Assembly (NCBI GenBank): GCA_018385395.1
Contig: JAHBAD010000013.1
Location: 1-39,030 of the forward strand
Source of the DNA: Treponema sp.
GTDB taxonomy: Bacteria; Spirochaetota; Spirochaetia; Treponematales; Treponemataceae
Reading direction: 5' to 3'
Length of the DNA stretch: 39,030 nt
Shown: positions 1 to 8,765 of the stretch, one piece after another
Numbering within the stretch: the first letter of the stretch is position 1
How the letters are laid out: each line of letters opens with the position of its first letter
Program-made: the position numbers and the translations under genes
Notes under the pieces: generated by a model
What the model saw: the letters and a program-made list of their open reading frames with translations, nothing else
What the model was told of the DNA's origin: nothing
Database searches by the model: none

Positions 1-15
1 GAAATGTATGTCTCA

Positions 16-60
16 AGTGATTATAATTCACTATTATTTCATATCACTTTTAAAGGACAC
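16..60 (+). promoter_or_regulatory. ackA promoter with palindrome over the -10
   Basis: A TATAAT box (22-27) sits inside the small inverted repeat AGTGA-N7-TCACT (16-32). A second arm, ATCACTT (43-49), can also pair with AAGTGAT (15-21). AAAGGA before the ATG at 66 is the Shine-Dalgarno. The palindrome over the -10 would suit a repressor operator, but no regulator can be named, and the -35 lies at or beyond the window edge. Confidence 0.45.
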
Positions 61-65
61 AAATC

Positions 66-1406
66 ATGGTAATTTTAACTTTGAACTGCGGATCGTCATC
101 TGCAAAGTATCAGGTTTATGACTGGGACAACAAAGAAGTTCTGGCCAACGGTGTAGTAGAAAGAATCGGCATCGAAGGTTCTTGCATCACACACAAAGCA
201 AAGGGCAACAAAGTAGAAATGGAAAGCCCTTGTCCTACACACAAAGAAGCAATCGAACTCATCCTTAAGATGATTACAGATAAACAAACAGGTGTTATTG
301 ATTCTCTTGATCAGATTGGAGCTGTCGGACACCGGGTACTCCATGGTGGAGACAAATTCACAAAATCTGTTCTGGTTACTCCTGAAGTTCTGGATACATT
401 CAAAAGCGTTATTGATCTTGGTCCGCTCCATATGCCTGCTAACATTATGGGTATTGAAGCTGCACAGAAAGTTATGCCAAACGTTCCACACGCTGCAGTT
501 ATGGATACAGCATGGCACCAGACAATGCCTGCAGAAAACTTCATGTACGCTATTCCCCACGAATGGTACGAAAAATATGCTGCACGCAAATACGGTTTCC
601 ACGGAACATCGTTCCTTTACACTGCAAAACGTGCATCAGTTCTTCTTGGAAAGAAACCTGAAGATACAAACGTTATCATCTGTCACATCGGAAACGGTGC
701 TTCTATGTGCTGTGTAAAAAACGGTAAATGTTATGATACAACAATGGGCATCACTCCTCTTGAAGGTCTCGTAATGGGAACACGTTCTGGTGACCTGGAC
801 CCTGCTCTTCCATTCTACATTATGAGAAAAACAGGCATGACTGCTGACGAAATGGATACAGCTCTTAACAAGAAGTCTGGATGTCTTGGTGTTACAGGCA
901 AATATGCTGACCGCCGCGACGTTGAAATTGCCGCAAAAGACGGTGACGAAAAAGCAAAGCTTGCCATTGAAATGGAATCTCTCCGCATCAAGAAATACAT
1001 AGGTGCATATATGGCAGAACTTGGCCGTGTAGATGCAATCGTATTCACAGCAGGTGTTGGCGAACGCGGACCTATCTATCGCCAGAAATCTTGTGAAGGC
1101 CTCGAATCTTATGGTATCAAAATTGATGCACAGAAAAACGAATGGTCTTTCACAGGAAATGCTGAAACATGTATTTCTGCTGACGATTCAGCAACAAAGA
1201 TTTTCGTTATTCCAACAGACGAAGAACTTGTTATGACAGAAGATGCATACGCTCTTATGAAAGGAACATATGACGTTCATACAAACTTCACATACTCTTT
1301 CCAGAGTCCTGATTACGTAAACAAAGCACGTGAAGAAGGCCTGAAAGGAGACCTGGTAAAACGTCCTAACATCGCAAAAGTTATTGCACGTCCACCAAAA
1401 TGCTAA
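66..1406 (+). CDS. ackA: Acetate kinase
   Basis: Interconverts acetate + ATP and acetyl phosphate + ADP in the cytoplasm, the substrate-level phosphorylation step of acetate fermentation. The protein opens with the ASKHA phosphate-binding motif [11 protein letters not shown]. Residues matching the known catalytic set are visible: R90 (GHRVLHGG), D147 (MDTAWHQ), H179 (YGFHGTS) and R240 (GTRSGDLDP). At 446 aa it is about 45 residues longer than typical AckA, the excess being a basic C-terminal tail. Usual family motifs are altered: PLHNPAN reads PLHMPAN, DTAFHQ reads DTAWHQ and AGIGEN reads AGVGER. AAAGGA precedes the ATG. No pta lies downstream; the gene stands alone and is followed by a strong bidirectional terminator. 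The family assignment is secure; the effect of the substitutions is unknown. Confidence 0.95.
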   Translation: MVILTLNCGSSSAKYQVYDWDNKEVLANGVVERIGIEGSCITHKAKGNKVEMESPCPTHKEAIELILKMITDKQTGVIDSLDQIGAVGHRVLHGGDKFTKSVLVTPEVLDTFKSVIDLGPLHMPANIMGIEAAQKVMPNVPHAAVMDTAWHQTMPAENFMYAIPHEWYEKYAARKYGFHGTSFLYTAKRASVLLGKKPEDTNVIICHIGNGASMCCVKNGKCYDTTMGITPLEGLVMGTRSGDLDPALPFYIMRKTGMTADEMDTALNKKSGCLGVTGKYADRRDVEIAAKDGDEKAKLAIEMESLRIKKYIGAYMAELGRVDAIVFTAGVGERGPIYRQKSCEGLESYGIKIDAQKNEWSFTGNAETCISADDSATKIFVIPTDEELVMTEDAYALMKGTYDVHTNFTYSFQSPDYVNKAREEGLKGDLVKRPNIAKVIARPPKC

Positions 1407-1434
1407 CAATTTGAATCCAAAGTGATCTAAGCTG

Positions 1435-1475
1435 AATCAAATGGATCCTTCGACAAGGTCAGGGACCATTTGATT
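1435..1475. repeat. Palindromic intergenic hairpin with TTCGACAAGG core
   Basis: AATCAAATGG (1435-1444) pairs perfectly with CCATTTGATT (1466-1475) around a loop containing CTTCGACAAGGTCAGGGA. The loop resembles the GTCGAA-containing core of the 119-bp elements at 28989 and 36760. The A-run after it lies only 8 bases before the ackA terminator. Confidence 0.6.
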
Positions 1476-1511
1476 AAAAAAACGGCGTCTTGAAAAACAA
1501 GACGCCCTTTT
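1476..1511. terminator. Bidirectional Rho-independent terminator (ackA / 844-aa gene)
   Basis: Perfect 9-bp stem GGCGTCTTG (1484-1492) / CAAGACGCC (1498-1506) with an AAAAA loop. It is flanked by an A-run on the left and CTTTT on the right, so it can end transcripts from both convergent neighbours. Confidence 0.9.
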
Positions 1512-1535
1512 CATTTAACAGATTTTAAGCCCAGA

Positions 1536-4070
1536 TTAATTTTCAATTATCTGAACTATATAATCTGCGGCAATTTCGGAAATAGCCGGTTCAAAAGAAA
1601 CAACGCCTTTTTTATTCTGAAGAACTTCAAGATCAAAAGGGATTTCAAGAACTTGCTCTGTCTCGCCCGTCGTTATATTTACCAGAGCCAGTTTTATCAT
1701 ATCAGAACTGTTTTCAGCCCAGTTTCCTGAAACAATAAACTCACAGGTCATAATCTTTGTTTTCTTTACAAACGAAGTTCCTGTTATAAGACCGTAATAA
1801 CATGGTTTTGTAAAAACAGGATTATAAATTTTACAGGAAGTTTTTGTTGCAGAAAGTTTTTCAACATCAGCAATATCCCAGCCTGGAATTTTGCAGCGAT
1901 CCGGAATAAAATGAAACAAAGCGTTAAAATCAAATTCCTTTTCGTCAAAATCTCCTGTTTCATATTCATATGAAAGTTCAAGATAATTGTCAGAAAAGTC
2001 ATATTCAACTGTTACTTTTTCTATATTATCTTCATACCCTTCACACGATTCTGTAACGACAACTTCTGTGACAGGAGCTTTAACTTTAAGCCCATTAGAT
2101 GTTCCAAGTGTATATGTGACCTTCTGGCTTTTTCCTTTTGTTGTTACAAAAATATCGCCAAAGGCAAATTTTGGAATACCCATTGTGTATTTTGCATCAT
2201 AAAAAGCAAACTCACTGTTTGGCTTCATTTTTGGAAGCTTGATATCTGCAAGGATATCTTCCACAGGAACTACGCCGTCTTTTCCTTTAAGTTTTTCATA
2301 AATCCCCGAAACAGTATAAACAGTTCCTGGATAAAAGTTATCTTTATATGTTACCTTACCAGCTACAGTTTTGAATTCATTTTTAATTATTACATCAAGC
2401 CCCTGTGCAATTCCAAGACCAAGATTTTCGATTTCTACATCAAAGTGAACGGAATTACCTGGTTTCTGAAGATCCATTTCATTTGCCCACATTTTTCTTG
2501 TTACAATACAAGGCTCTGCATTTACTCTGGAAACACAAAGATTATAGCCCTTATCTGTATCAAGAACATATGTAAAAATCCATTCACCAGTATCACGAAC
2601 ACTGGCACAAGGAGAAAGAATGTTACATTTTTCTTTTGATGGATTCTGATAAATTACCGGAACACTTTCAGTCCAGATCATTTTTTTAGTATCAGGACTT
2701 TTCAGATATGCTTTGGCATAAACTTCAGTTCCTTCACTCCACATGGCACCGGAAAGTACACCCATTCTGTTGTAAACATACCGGACATTTTCTGGAACAG
2801 GACGGAGGCTGTCTGTTAATGGGAACAAAGCATATGTATCAGGAAATTCAAGAGCACCACAGTTTTCCCACACCCCTTTTTTATTCAGCATAAAATAGAA
2901 CTGTTTTTCTTCAAATGCAGGATTATCTTCCTTTGAAAAGAATGTATTGTCGGGACGGTTACGGATTTTCAGAACAAGACCATTTTCACCCGTACAGAGA
3001 ACAGGATCAAACTGAAGACTTCCTTTCAGATCAGAAATACATTCTACCTTATCCCATCTTTCATCATTCTCTTTCCATGAAGACCAGTAAACAGCTGTCT
3101 TTTTAAGAATATCTTCATCATCTGTTTCATCAGTTTTCTGAATTGTAGCCTGAGTCCAAACCAGAACAAGTTTCTGTTTCCCGCCAACAGTTGTTACGCT
3201 TCCTGTAAAATCAAGCATATTGGTAAGTTTGCCGTTGATTTTTGGATTTTCAATTACGCGCTTAGGCTGACTGAAATCTTCATCACGGCCATAGCGGCGT
3301 GTTGAATAAAAAAGCGTATAACAATTGTCATCTGCTTTAAGAGAAAGATCAGGTCCGATGAAAACAAGAACTTCAAGCCCGTTCATAAGGAAAATCTGAG
3401 GTTTTGTTCCTTCAGGAAGATTTCTTACAACAGTCTGAATATTTGTCCCCTTTTCAACCTGCTGTTTTGAAAGACCTGCAAATTCCGAAACAGGATTTTT
3501 TCCTTCAGGAAGATAACTGGAATCGCGAAGGAAAATAAAATCAAAACCATCTTCTATTTCTACTTCCGGAGTTACTTCCATAAATTCTTCGACAGAATCT
3601 TCATCAACAGTCACAGTCAAAGCAGTTTCCGAAACAGGCAAAACAAGGTCATCTTCTGAAATCACTTTAATACTTGTTGGAAGACTATACTTTTTCTTAT
3701 CAGGAGCTGTGAAAGAAAGCCATACAAGCCCCCCATCTTTTTTAAACACTTTTCCGGGAGTAATTTTCTGTTCTTTCCCGTTTGCATTTACACTTACAGG
3801 CTTTACTTCGGGAGCTTTTGGCTGATAAAGGGCAAAAGCACTATACCCTTTTTTCACATTGGAACACTTAAGAAGAAATTCCTGAGGGCTTCCTTCGGTG
3901 ACAACATTTTCTGCATAAAGCACATTTCGCCATGCAAACTTTGTAGGGTTTGCATCATTTTTTTTCATAAGTACATCAGTTTCAAAAGTGAAATCTGTAA
4001 ACTTTACATCCTGAGCAAATGCAGCTACAGCAAGAAGAACAACAGCCAGGGTTACGAAAAACTTTTTCAT
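1536..4070 (-). CDS. Large exported protein of unknown function
   Basis: I do not recognise this 844-aa protein. The N-terminus is a clear signal peptide: MKKFF, a hydrophobic core, then AFAQ with probable cleavage before DVKF. There is no Cys at the cleavage site, so it is not an obvious lipoprotein, and no later transmembrane segment is seen. The mature part is rich in beta-strand-like and acidic stretches. Around residues 540-620 a segment beginning NSVHFDVEIENLGLG resembles CARDB-type Ig-like domains, and residues 240-520 alternate short aromatic strands as in beta-propeller or WD-like proteins, though no repeat is certain. AAAGGTG precedes the ATG. The DJ-1 gene lies 35 bp upstream on the same strand. 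A periplasmic or outer-membrane-associated role is inferred from the signal peptide only. Confidence 0.75.
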   Translation of the reverse strand: MKKFFVTLAVVLLAVAAFAQDVKFTDFTFETDVLMKKNDANPTKFAWRNVLYAENVVTEGSPQEFLLKCSNVKKGYSAFALYQPKAPEVKPVSVNANGKEQKITPGKVFKKDGGLVWLSFTAPDKKKYSLPTSIKVISEDDLVLPVSETALTVTVDEDSVEEFMEVTPEVEIEDGFDFIFLRDSSYLPEGKNPVSEFAGLSKQQVEKGTNIQTVVRNLPEGTKPQIFLMNGLEVLVFIGPDLSLKADDNCYTLFYSTRRYGRDEDFSQPKRVIENPKINGKLTNMLDFTGSVTTVGGKQKLVLVWTQATIQKTDETDDEDILKKTAVYWSSWKENDERWDKVECISDLKGSLQFDPVLCTGENGLVLKIRNRPDNTFFSKEDNPAFEEKQFYFMLNKKGVWENCGALEFPDTYALFPLTDSLRPVPENVRYVYNRMGVLSGAMWSEGTEVYAKAYLKSPDTKKMIWTESVPVIYQNPSKEKCNILSPCASVRDTGEWIFTYVLDTDKGYNLCVSRVNAEPCIVTRKMWANEMDLQKPGNSVHFDVEIENLGLGIAQGLDVIIKNEFKTVAGKVTYKDNFYPGTVYTVSGIYEKLKGKDGVVPVEDILADIKLPKMKPNSEFAFYDAKYTMGIPKFAFGDIFVTTKGKSQKVTYTLGTSNGLKVKAPVTEVVVTESCEGYEDNIEKVTVEYDFSDNYLELSYEYETGDFDEKEFDFNALFHFIPDRCKIPGWDIADVEKLSATKTSCKIYNPVFTKPCYYGLITGTSFVKKTKIMTCEFIVSGNWAENSSDMIKLALVNITTGETEQVLEIPFDLEVLQNKKGVVSFEPAISEIAADYIVQIIEN

Positions 4071-4105
4071 TTTTTTACACCTTTATATTTTTTTTTATAT
4101 TTTAA

Positions 4106-4708
4106 TTATTCAGAAACTTTTCTTTGACAAGAGCCAATTCTGATTGATTCTGCTTTCTCTTCGCCTGCAAAAATACGGACAAGCTCCATAGCGAAAAGCT
4201 CAGCAGTTCCAGGACCGGAACCAGTTACGATATTTCCATCTGTAACGAAAGGCACTCCTGAACAATGTTCACTGTCTTCAACCATTTCAGGATCAACATC
4301 ATTTTCCATTCCAGGATAACAGGTCCAGTTCTTTCCTTTAAGAATACCTGTTGGAGCAAGTACCAGAGCCGGACTGGCACAACAGGCAGCAACATATTTA
4401 TTTGCCGCAAAACATTTCAGAATAAGATTTTTCAGATCTGAAGATGCTGCAAGATTTGTTGCTCCAGGAAGTCCTCCAGGGAAGAAAACTGCATCTGGAA
4501 GAGAACCATTCAAACCTGAAAGGAAATCTTCAAGTGTTTTATCAGCAAAAACAGATACACCATGGGAGCTTTTTACAATTCTCGGATCAACCGGATTATT
4601 TGATGTTACTGCAACAAGAGTAACTTCTACTTTTGCTCTTCTAAGATAATCAACAGGCGAAAGAGCTTCGATTTCTTCAAATCCTTCTGCAAGAAAAACT
4701 GCTATCAT
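4106..4708 (-). CDS. DJ-1/PfpI family protein
   Basis: A 200-aa protein of the DJ-1/YajL/ThiJ branch of the glutamine-amidotransferase-like fold. The N-terminal motif EGFEEIEA carries the conserved Glu that contacts the reactive cysteine. The nucleophile elbow is AACCASPA, with C110 matching the DJ-1 active-site Cys and C109 directly beside it. FFPGGLPG and the GSGPGTA loop near residue 164 complete the family signature. Family members have been described as chaperones, glyoxalases or deglycases; which applies here cannot be read from sequence. A strong GGAGGT Shine-Dalgarno sits before the ATG. It is divergent from the REC-STAS-REC gene and may be cotranscribed with the exported 844-aa protein downstream. 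Confidence 0.9.
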   Translation of the reverse strand: MIAVFLAEGFEEIEALSPVDYLRRAKVEVTLVAVTSNNPVDPRIVKSSHGVSVFADKTLEDFLSGLNGSLPDAVFFPGGLPGATNLAASSDLKNLILKCFAANKYVAACCASPALVLAPTGILKGKNWTCYPGMENDVDPEMVEDSEHCSGVPFVTDGNIVTGSGPGTAELFAMELVRIFAGEEKAESIRIGSCQRKVSE

Positions 4709-4730
4709 ATAACACCTCCAAACTAACTAT

Positions 4731-4767
4731 TTAATTTTACACTAAGATGTGCTAAAATTCACCTATG
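4731..4767 (+). promoter_or_regulatory. Leaderless-type promoter of REC-STAS-REC gene
   Basis: TAAAAT at 4753-4758 is followed by exactly six bases and the ATG at 4765. A weak -35-like TTAATT lies near 4731. No Shine-Dalgarno is present, so the transcript probably begins at or next to the start codon. Confidence 0.55.
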
Positions 4768-6012
4768 AAAAGTGTTTTAATAATTGATGCACACCCTTTG
4801 TTCCGCGACTTTATGAAAGATAAGCTTTCTGCGGGAAAAATCGAAGTAAACACCGCTACAGAAAACCGCGACGCTTTTACAAAAATGATTACCTCTCTGC
4901 CAAACCTTATTATCATGGACAGAGTTGATACAACGAACCAGATATCAGACTTTTTACAGAAAAAAATCTCTGACCCCAATACAGCATCAATTCCAATTAT
5001 CATGACAGGACCTCTTATCGATAAAAACCAGATTGGCGCCCTTGCCCGTTACGGAGTTGTAAAGTACTTTACCAAGCCAATCAAATTTGACCTTTTCTTT
5101 GAAGCTGTAGGAAATATTCTTCACCTTTCGGTTGTCATGGACTCAACCCCTTGTGTTCTGGACATCCACCGTAACGGCAACCTTATTTTTATCGAAGTTG
5201 CCCTTGGTCTTAACAGAGAAAAACTTGCACTTCTTAAATTTAAACTTGCAGAAATGATTGAACGGGAAGAACTTGAAAGTCCGAAAATCATCATTATGCT
5301 TACAAACCTGGACCTGACATTCATAGACGGACTGAACCTTGAATACCTTATAGACAACGTTCTGGATAACCCGAAAGTTCACAGAAAAAATGTGAAAATT
5401 CTTTCATTAAATGAATTCGTTCATGACCTTGTTGACGGACACTCTGAATACGACGGCATTGAAGTAACAGACAACCTGCCGCACATTCTGAATACTCTTG
5501 TAGAAAGTTCAATTACAACCAGCGTTTCAGACCTTATTGCAGAAAGAATTCTTTCGGGATCTTCCGGAGAAGAAATGAGTAGTTCTATCGAAACCCGTTT
5601 CTATTCAGATAACGGCTCTATGGAAAAAGATGATTCTGTAGGCTCCGTATTCTCTGTTGCAGTAATCGATTCTAATCCACAGTCTGCAGATAATATTCAG
5701 AAAATCTTCAGTTCAGTTGGAGCTCAATCTGATATTTTCAAATCAGGCCAGGAGTTCAAAGATGCTTATACAATGGACAAGTACAGTATAGTTATTCTTG
5801 ATATCCTTGACCCAGCCTCAAATGGTTTCGATATTTTAAAAGAATTCCGTGCTGACCGCTTTGCACCACCAGTAATTGTTTACTCTGCAAGTGCACAGCG
5901 TGACGTAATTGTAAAAGTCCTCAGTTTAGGAGCATCACTTTACCTTATGAAACCACAGAAGCCTGAAGTGCTTCTTGATAAAGCAATTTCACTTTTGAAC
6001 AAGAAAATCTGA
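4765..6012 (+). CDS. REC-STAS-REC signalling protein
   Basis: A 415-aa cytoplasmic protein with two response-regulator receiver domains around a STAS-like domain. The first REC (1-115) has D8, acceptor D52 (IIMDRVD) and K104 (FTKPIK) but only one acidic residue in the early pocket. Residues about 130-245 look like a STAS/anti-sigma-factor-antagonist fold; at the usual DSSG phosphorylation loop it reads FIDGLN, so the phosphorylatable Ser is missing. The second REC (295-415) has D302, acceptor D346 (VILDILDP) and K396 (LMKPQK). There is no DNA-binding or enzymatic output, so signalling is likely by protein interaction. Only 14 bases separate it from the downstream PHP phosphoesterase gene, suggesting an operon. 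No histidine kinase is nearby. Confidence 0.8.
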   Translation: MKSVLIIDAHPLFRDFMKDKLSAGKIEVNTATENRDAFTKMITSLPNLIIMDRVDTTNQISDFLQKKISDPNTASIPIIMTGPLIDKNQIGALARYGVVKYFTKPIKFDLFFEAVGNILHLSVVMDSTPCVLDIHRNGNLIFIEVALGLNREKLALLKFKLAEMIEREELESPKIIIMLTNLDLTFIDGLNLEYLIDNVLDNPKVHRKNVKILSLNEFVHDLVDGHSEYDGIEVTDNLPHILNTLVESSITTSVSDLIAERILSGSSGEEMSSSIETRFYSDNGSMEKDDSVGSVFSVAVIDSNPQSADNIQKIFSSVGAQSDIFKSGQEFKDAYTMDKYSIVILDILDPASNGFDILKEFRADRFAPPVIVYSASAQRDVIVKVLSLGASLYLMKPQKPEVLLDKAISLLNKKI

Positions 6013-6026
6013 TTTCGGATAAAAAA

Positions 6027-6854
6027 ATGGAAAAGATTAATTTTCACACTCACTCAAGTTTCTGTGACGGAAAGAACACTCCTGAAGAAATGGTTCTTTC
6101 TGCAATTGAAAAGGGGATTTCTGTTCTGGGATTTTCAAGTCACAGTATGTTTCCTTTTGCAGGGAAATGGCATGTTGCACCAAATGGTTTTGAAAACTAT
6201 GTTTCAGAAATTAACCGGTTGAAAGAAAAATATGCTGACAGAATTAAAATCTTCTGCGGATTTGAATGTGATTATTATCCTTCCCTCACCTGCCCTGATA
6301 AAGAATTCTATAAAGAACTGAATCCGGATTTTTTAATTGGATCAGTTCATTATGTTGCTAAAGATAAAAAGCACTATTCCGTAGACAATAAAACTGAAAT
6401 GGTAAAACGAGGCCTTGAACTTCTTTACAACAATGACGGGAAACAGGCAGTCATGGATTACTTCGAAGCAGAAATGGAAATGCTCCGCTACGGGAACTTT
6501 GACATTATCGGACACCCGGATCTTATAAGACTCAGAAATAAAGACCTGCACTTTTTCGATCTTTCAGAAACCTGGTACAAAGATCTGCTTAAAGATTTTA
6601 CAAAAGCTGTGAAAAATGCCGGTGTAATAGCCGAAATCAACACAGGAGGAAAAGCAAGATCCGGCATGGAAGAATTTTATCCGAGCAATTACTTGCTTGA
6701 ACTTTTCTTCAACGCAGGCATCCCGGTCTGTGTAAACAGCGATGCTCATAAAACAGAACTTCTGGACTGGGGCTTTGAAGAAGCTGTTGCACTTGCAAAA
6801 AAGACCGGCTACAAAGAACTGGTCTACCCTTGTATCGGTGCTGTAAAAATTTAG
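6027..6854 (+). CDS. PHP-domain phosphoesterase, histidinol-phosphatase-like
   Basis: A 275-aa PHP-fold metal-dependent phosphoesterase of the HisJ/HisK type. Metal-ligand motifs are seen in order: HTHSSFCDG near the N-terminus, FSSHS (about residue 37), ECDYYPS, GSVHYV, GHPDLIR (about 160) and the terminal NSDAHKTELLDWG. The length matches histidinol-phosphatases of this class, which remove phosphate from L-histidinol phosphate. No other his gene is in the window, and PHP proteins act on several substrates, so the reaction is only probable. The start lies 14 bases after the REC-STAS-REC stop, implying cotranscription. The stop overlaps the convergent pseudouridine synthase gene by 4 bases. 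Confidence 0.85.
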   Translation: MEKINFHTHSSFCDGKNTPEEMVLSAIEKGISVLGFSSHSMFPFAGKWHVAPNGFENYVSEINRLKEKYADRIKIFCGFECDYYPSLTCPDKEFYKELNPDFLIGSVHYVAKDKKHYSVDNKTEMVKRGLELLYNNDGKQAVMDYFEAEMEMLRYGNFDIIGHPDLIRLRNKDLHFFDLSETWYKDLLKDFTKAVKNAGVIAEINTGGKARSGMEEFYPSNYLLELFFNAGIPVCVNSDAHKTELLDWGFEEAVALAKKTGYKELVYPCIGAVKI

Positions 6855-7822
6855 ATTTTCTTTAAATCAGAAAAATCACAAGTCACAGTTATTTCTTCGC
6901 CGCTTACAGGATGTTTAAAAATAAGTTTATCAGAATGAAGCATTATGCGGCTGTAGTTTCTGCCACCGTAAAGTGTGTCGCCTAAAAGCGGATATCCGCT
7001 TTCTGAAAGGTGCACGCGAATCTGGTGTGTTCGGCCGGTGTATAATTTACAATTCACAATGCACAATTCACAATTGTTTTTCATAGAAGATAGAGAAGCG
7101 TTTTTTAAGTTATTCCGCTGTAAAGGTAAACAAACAAATGAAGTCTTTGCATAAAGCCCCCCACGGCTTTCCGGTAAACTTCCCCACTTTGCAGCCTGAC
7201 TTTTAGAAGAAACACGTCCGATATAATTTTCTACTGTGAAAGTTTTTTTCTTTGGTTCTCCGCAGGCGACTGCAATATATGTTTTTGTGATTGTATGTTT
7301 TTCAAACTGTTCGAAAACACTTTTATTTACAGTTCGTTGTTTTGTAAAAAGAATGACCCCGCTTGTTTCACGGTCCAGCCGATGCATTATTCCAACATAA
7401 GGCGGATTTCTGAGAGACGGATTTTTCTTCCATAAATAATCCACTACACAATCATGAAGATTTTTTCTGTTTCCCACAATTGTCTGTTCAACTGGAAGAA
7501 AAGCAGGTTTATTTACGCAGATGATATATTCATCTTCAAAAAGAACATCTTTTTCTGTAAGAGTAAAATCAATGTCATCAGGCTGTTTTTCAAAAAAGAA
7601 TTTTTCAAGATCCATATCACAGCAAACAAAACTTTTTCCCCGAAGTTCAAAACCAGGTCTTGTAACAACCCGGCCGTTTACACAAACACAGCCTGCAACA
7701 ATCAGGCGCCTGATTTTTGAATTACTAACTTCTTTATCCCATAATTCAGGAATCTTCGTTAATTCAATTTTCAGAAAATCATTTAAAGATTGCTTTTGTG
7801 ACGTACAGAAGGATTTCTTCAT
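6851..7822 (-). CDS. RluA-family pseudouridine synthase with S4 domain
   Basis: Converts specific uridines in RNA, usually 23S rRNA, to pseudouridine. The N-terminal 70 residues form an S4-type RNA-binding domain (SKIRRLIVAGCVCVNG). The catalytic motif HRLDRETSG holds the nucleophilic Asp (D150 from the chosen start), and GRTHQIRVHL is the second family signature. The ORF track starts at TTG 7834 (MRFIM); the ATG at 7822 is preferred, giving 323 aa. An unusual stretch just before GRTHQIR (SSMKNNCELCIVNC) is encoded by a run of imperfect 7-bp repeats and looks like an acquired insertion. The gene follows the unknown 301-aa gene by 15 bases and is probably cotranscribed. The family is sure; the exact target (RluC, RluD or other) is not. 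Confidence 0.88.
   Translation of the reverse strand: MKKSFCTSQKQSLNDFLKIELTKIPELWDKEVSNSKIRRLIVAGCVCVNGRVVTRPGFELRGKSFVCCDMDLEKFFFEKQPDDIDFTLTEKDVLFEDEYIICVNKPAFLPVEQTIVGNRKNLHDCVVDYLWKKNPSLRNPPYVGIMHRLDRETSGVILFTKQRTVNKSVFEQFEKHTITKTYIAVACGEPKKKTFTVENYIGRVSSKSQAAKWGSLPESRGGLYAKTSFVCLPLQRNNLKNASLSSMKNNCELCIVNCKLYTGRTHQIRVHLSESGYPLLGDTLYGGRNYSRIMLHSDKLIFKHPVSGEEITVTCDFSDLKKI
7041..7075 (-). repeat. Five imperfect 7-bp tandem repeats inside a coding region
   Basis: Read on the minus strand, the 35 bases are AATTGTG, AATTGTG, CATTGTG, AATTGTA, AATTATA. They encode the NCELCIVNCKL stretch of the pseudouridine synthase just before its GRTHQIR motif. The reading frame stays open through the repeat. 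Confidence 0.75.
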
Positions 7823-7837
7823 TATAAATCTCAATTG

Positions 7838-8743
7838 TCAATTGATTTCATAATCTGGACCATCTTCTGTTACAAAGAGACGAACCTTGCTTTCTTCCAT
7901 GCAGACATTTTCAAAGAAATATTCAAGATCCATCACTTCCTCGCTGAAAAGATCATCAGGATTATAAGAAGTAGTCAGCTTGATTTCAGGATTCTTTCCG
8001 GAAGTATCATCACAAAGGCGGCTCATAGCGCCGTTTACACGGACAACGTCAGACACAAGTGTAAACATATCAGACTTGCCCTTTTCTTCATATTTCTGTT
8101 CCAGGAAAAGAAGCTGCATTTTTTCTATAGCTTCGTGCTTTTCTTTTTCAGCATTGAAACCGCTTTTATAATCACAATTATTTACCCGCTGCCATTCAGA
8201 AAAATCTGCAAAAAATGCAGAAGGTGTAATGCGTAAAGGTTTCAAAACAGAAAGGAACCAGGGTACAGCGCGGCCTGCCGAATAAAAAGTCTTAGCGGCA
8301 AATGCCAGGTCTCTTGCCTTACGGATATCCTGGGCCGAAAAAATGCCCGAAACTTTCGGTTCGCCCCTTTCGCCCGGATTCAGATCAAACTGTGGAAACT
8401 CAACATGATTCGGATACTGGTTCAGAGCAAAGTCGAAGCGGTCAGAAAAAAATTTAAAAGTATCGCCTTCATCTTTTGCATAATAAAGACAGAAACCAAA
8501 AATAAGACCTGCATTGTTCAGGAGATTTGCTTTGGAGGCATAACTTTTTTTATCAAACAAAAGCTTGTCTCCTTTTTTTGAAGGGTTCAGAGGAATATCA
8601 AAAGAACAGAAAATATTCTGAGCTTCACGGCAGACAGCATTGTCTATGCAGGAAGCATCTACAAAGAAACTTGTAAAAAGATTCTTATTCTGTCGTTTTT
8701 CAGATTTAATCTGAGCCAGAAGCTCCTCTTTATTCTTTATCAT
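7838..8743 (-). CDS. Conserved-looking protein of unknown function
   Basis: I do not recognise this protein. The ORF track starts at 8782 (MTWNSG), but the internal ATG at 8743 has a good GGAAGAG Shine-Dalgarno, while the longer start lies inside a palindromic repeat; the chosen form has 301 aa. It is soluble, with no signal peptide or transmembrane segment, and is rich in Phe, Asp and Glu. Visible stretches include FDIPLNPSKKGDKL, FPQFDLNPGERGEPKV and an acidic C-terminus. No catalytic motif can be named. It sits between asnA upstream (about 120 bp, with a hairpin repeat between) and the pseudouridine synthase 15 bp downstream, on the same strand, so the three may share a transcript. Confidence 0.75.
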   Translation of the reverse strand: MIKNKEELLAQIKSEKRQNKNLFTSFFVDASCIDNAVCREAQNIFCSFDIPLNPSKKGDKLLFDKKSYASKANLLNNAGLIFGFCLYYAKDEGDTFKFFSDRFDFALNQYPNHVEFPQFDLNPGERGEPKVSGIFSAQDIRKARDLAFAAKTFYSAGRAVPWFLSVLKPLRITPSAFFADFSEWQRVNNCDYKSGFNAEKEKHEAIEKMQLLFLEQKYEEKGKSDMFTLVSDVVRVNGAMSRLCDDTSGKNPEIKLTTSYNPDDLFSEEVMDLEYFFENVCMEESKVRLFVTEDGPDYEIN

Positions 8744-8765
8744 TTCTCTTCCTTTAAAAAAATGC

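Noticed and set aside
96-602. 168-aa minus-strand ORF inside ackA
   Set aside because: Antisense shadow of a well-supported gene; Cys- and Phe-rich composition, no ribosome site, no recognisable domain.
6027-6854. Assignment as hisJ/hisK of a histidine operon
   Set aside because: The fold fits, but there are no his neighbours and it is coupled to a signalling gene, so no gene symbol was given.
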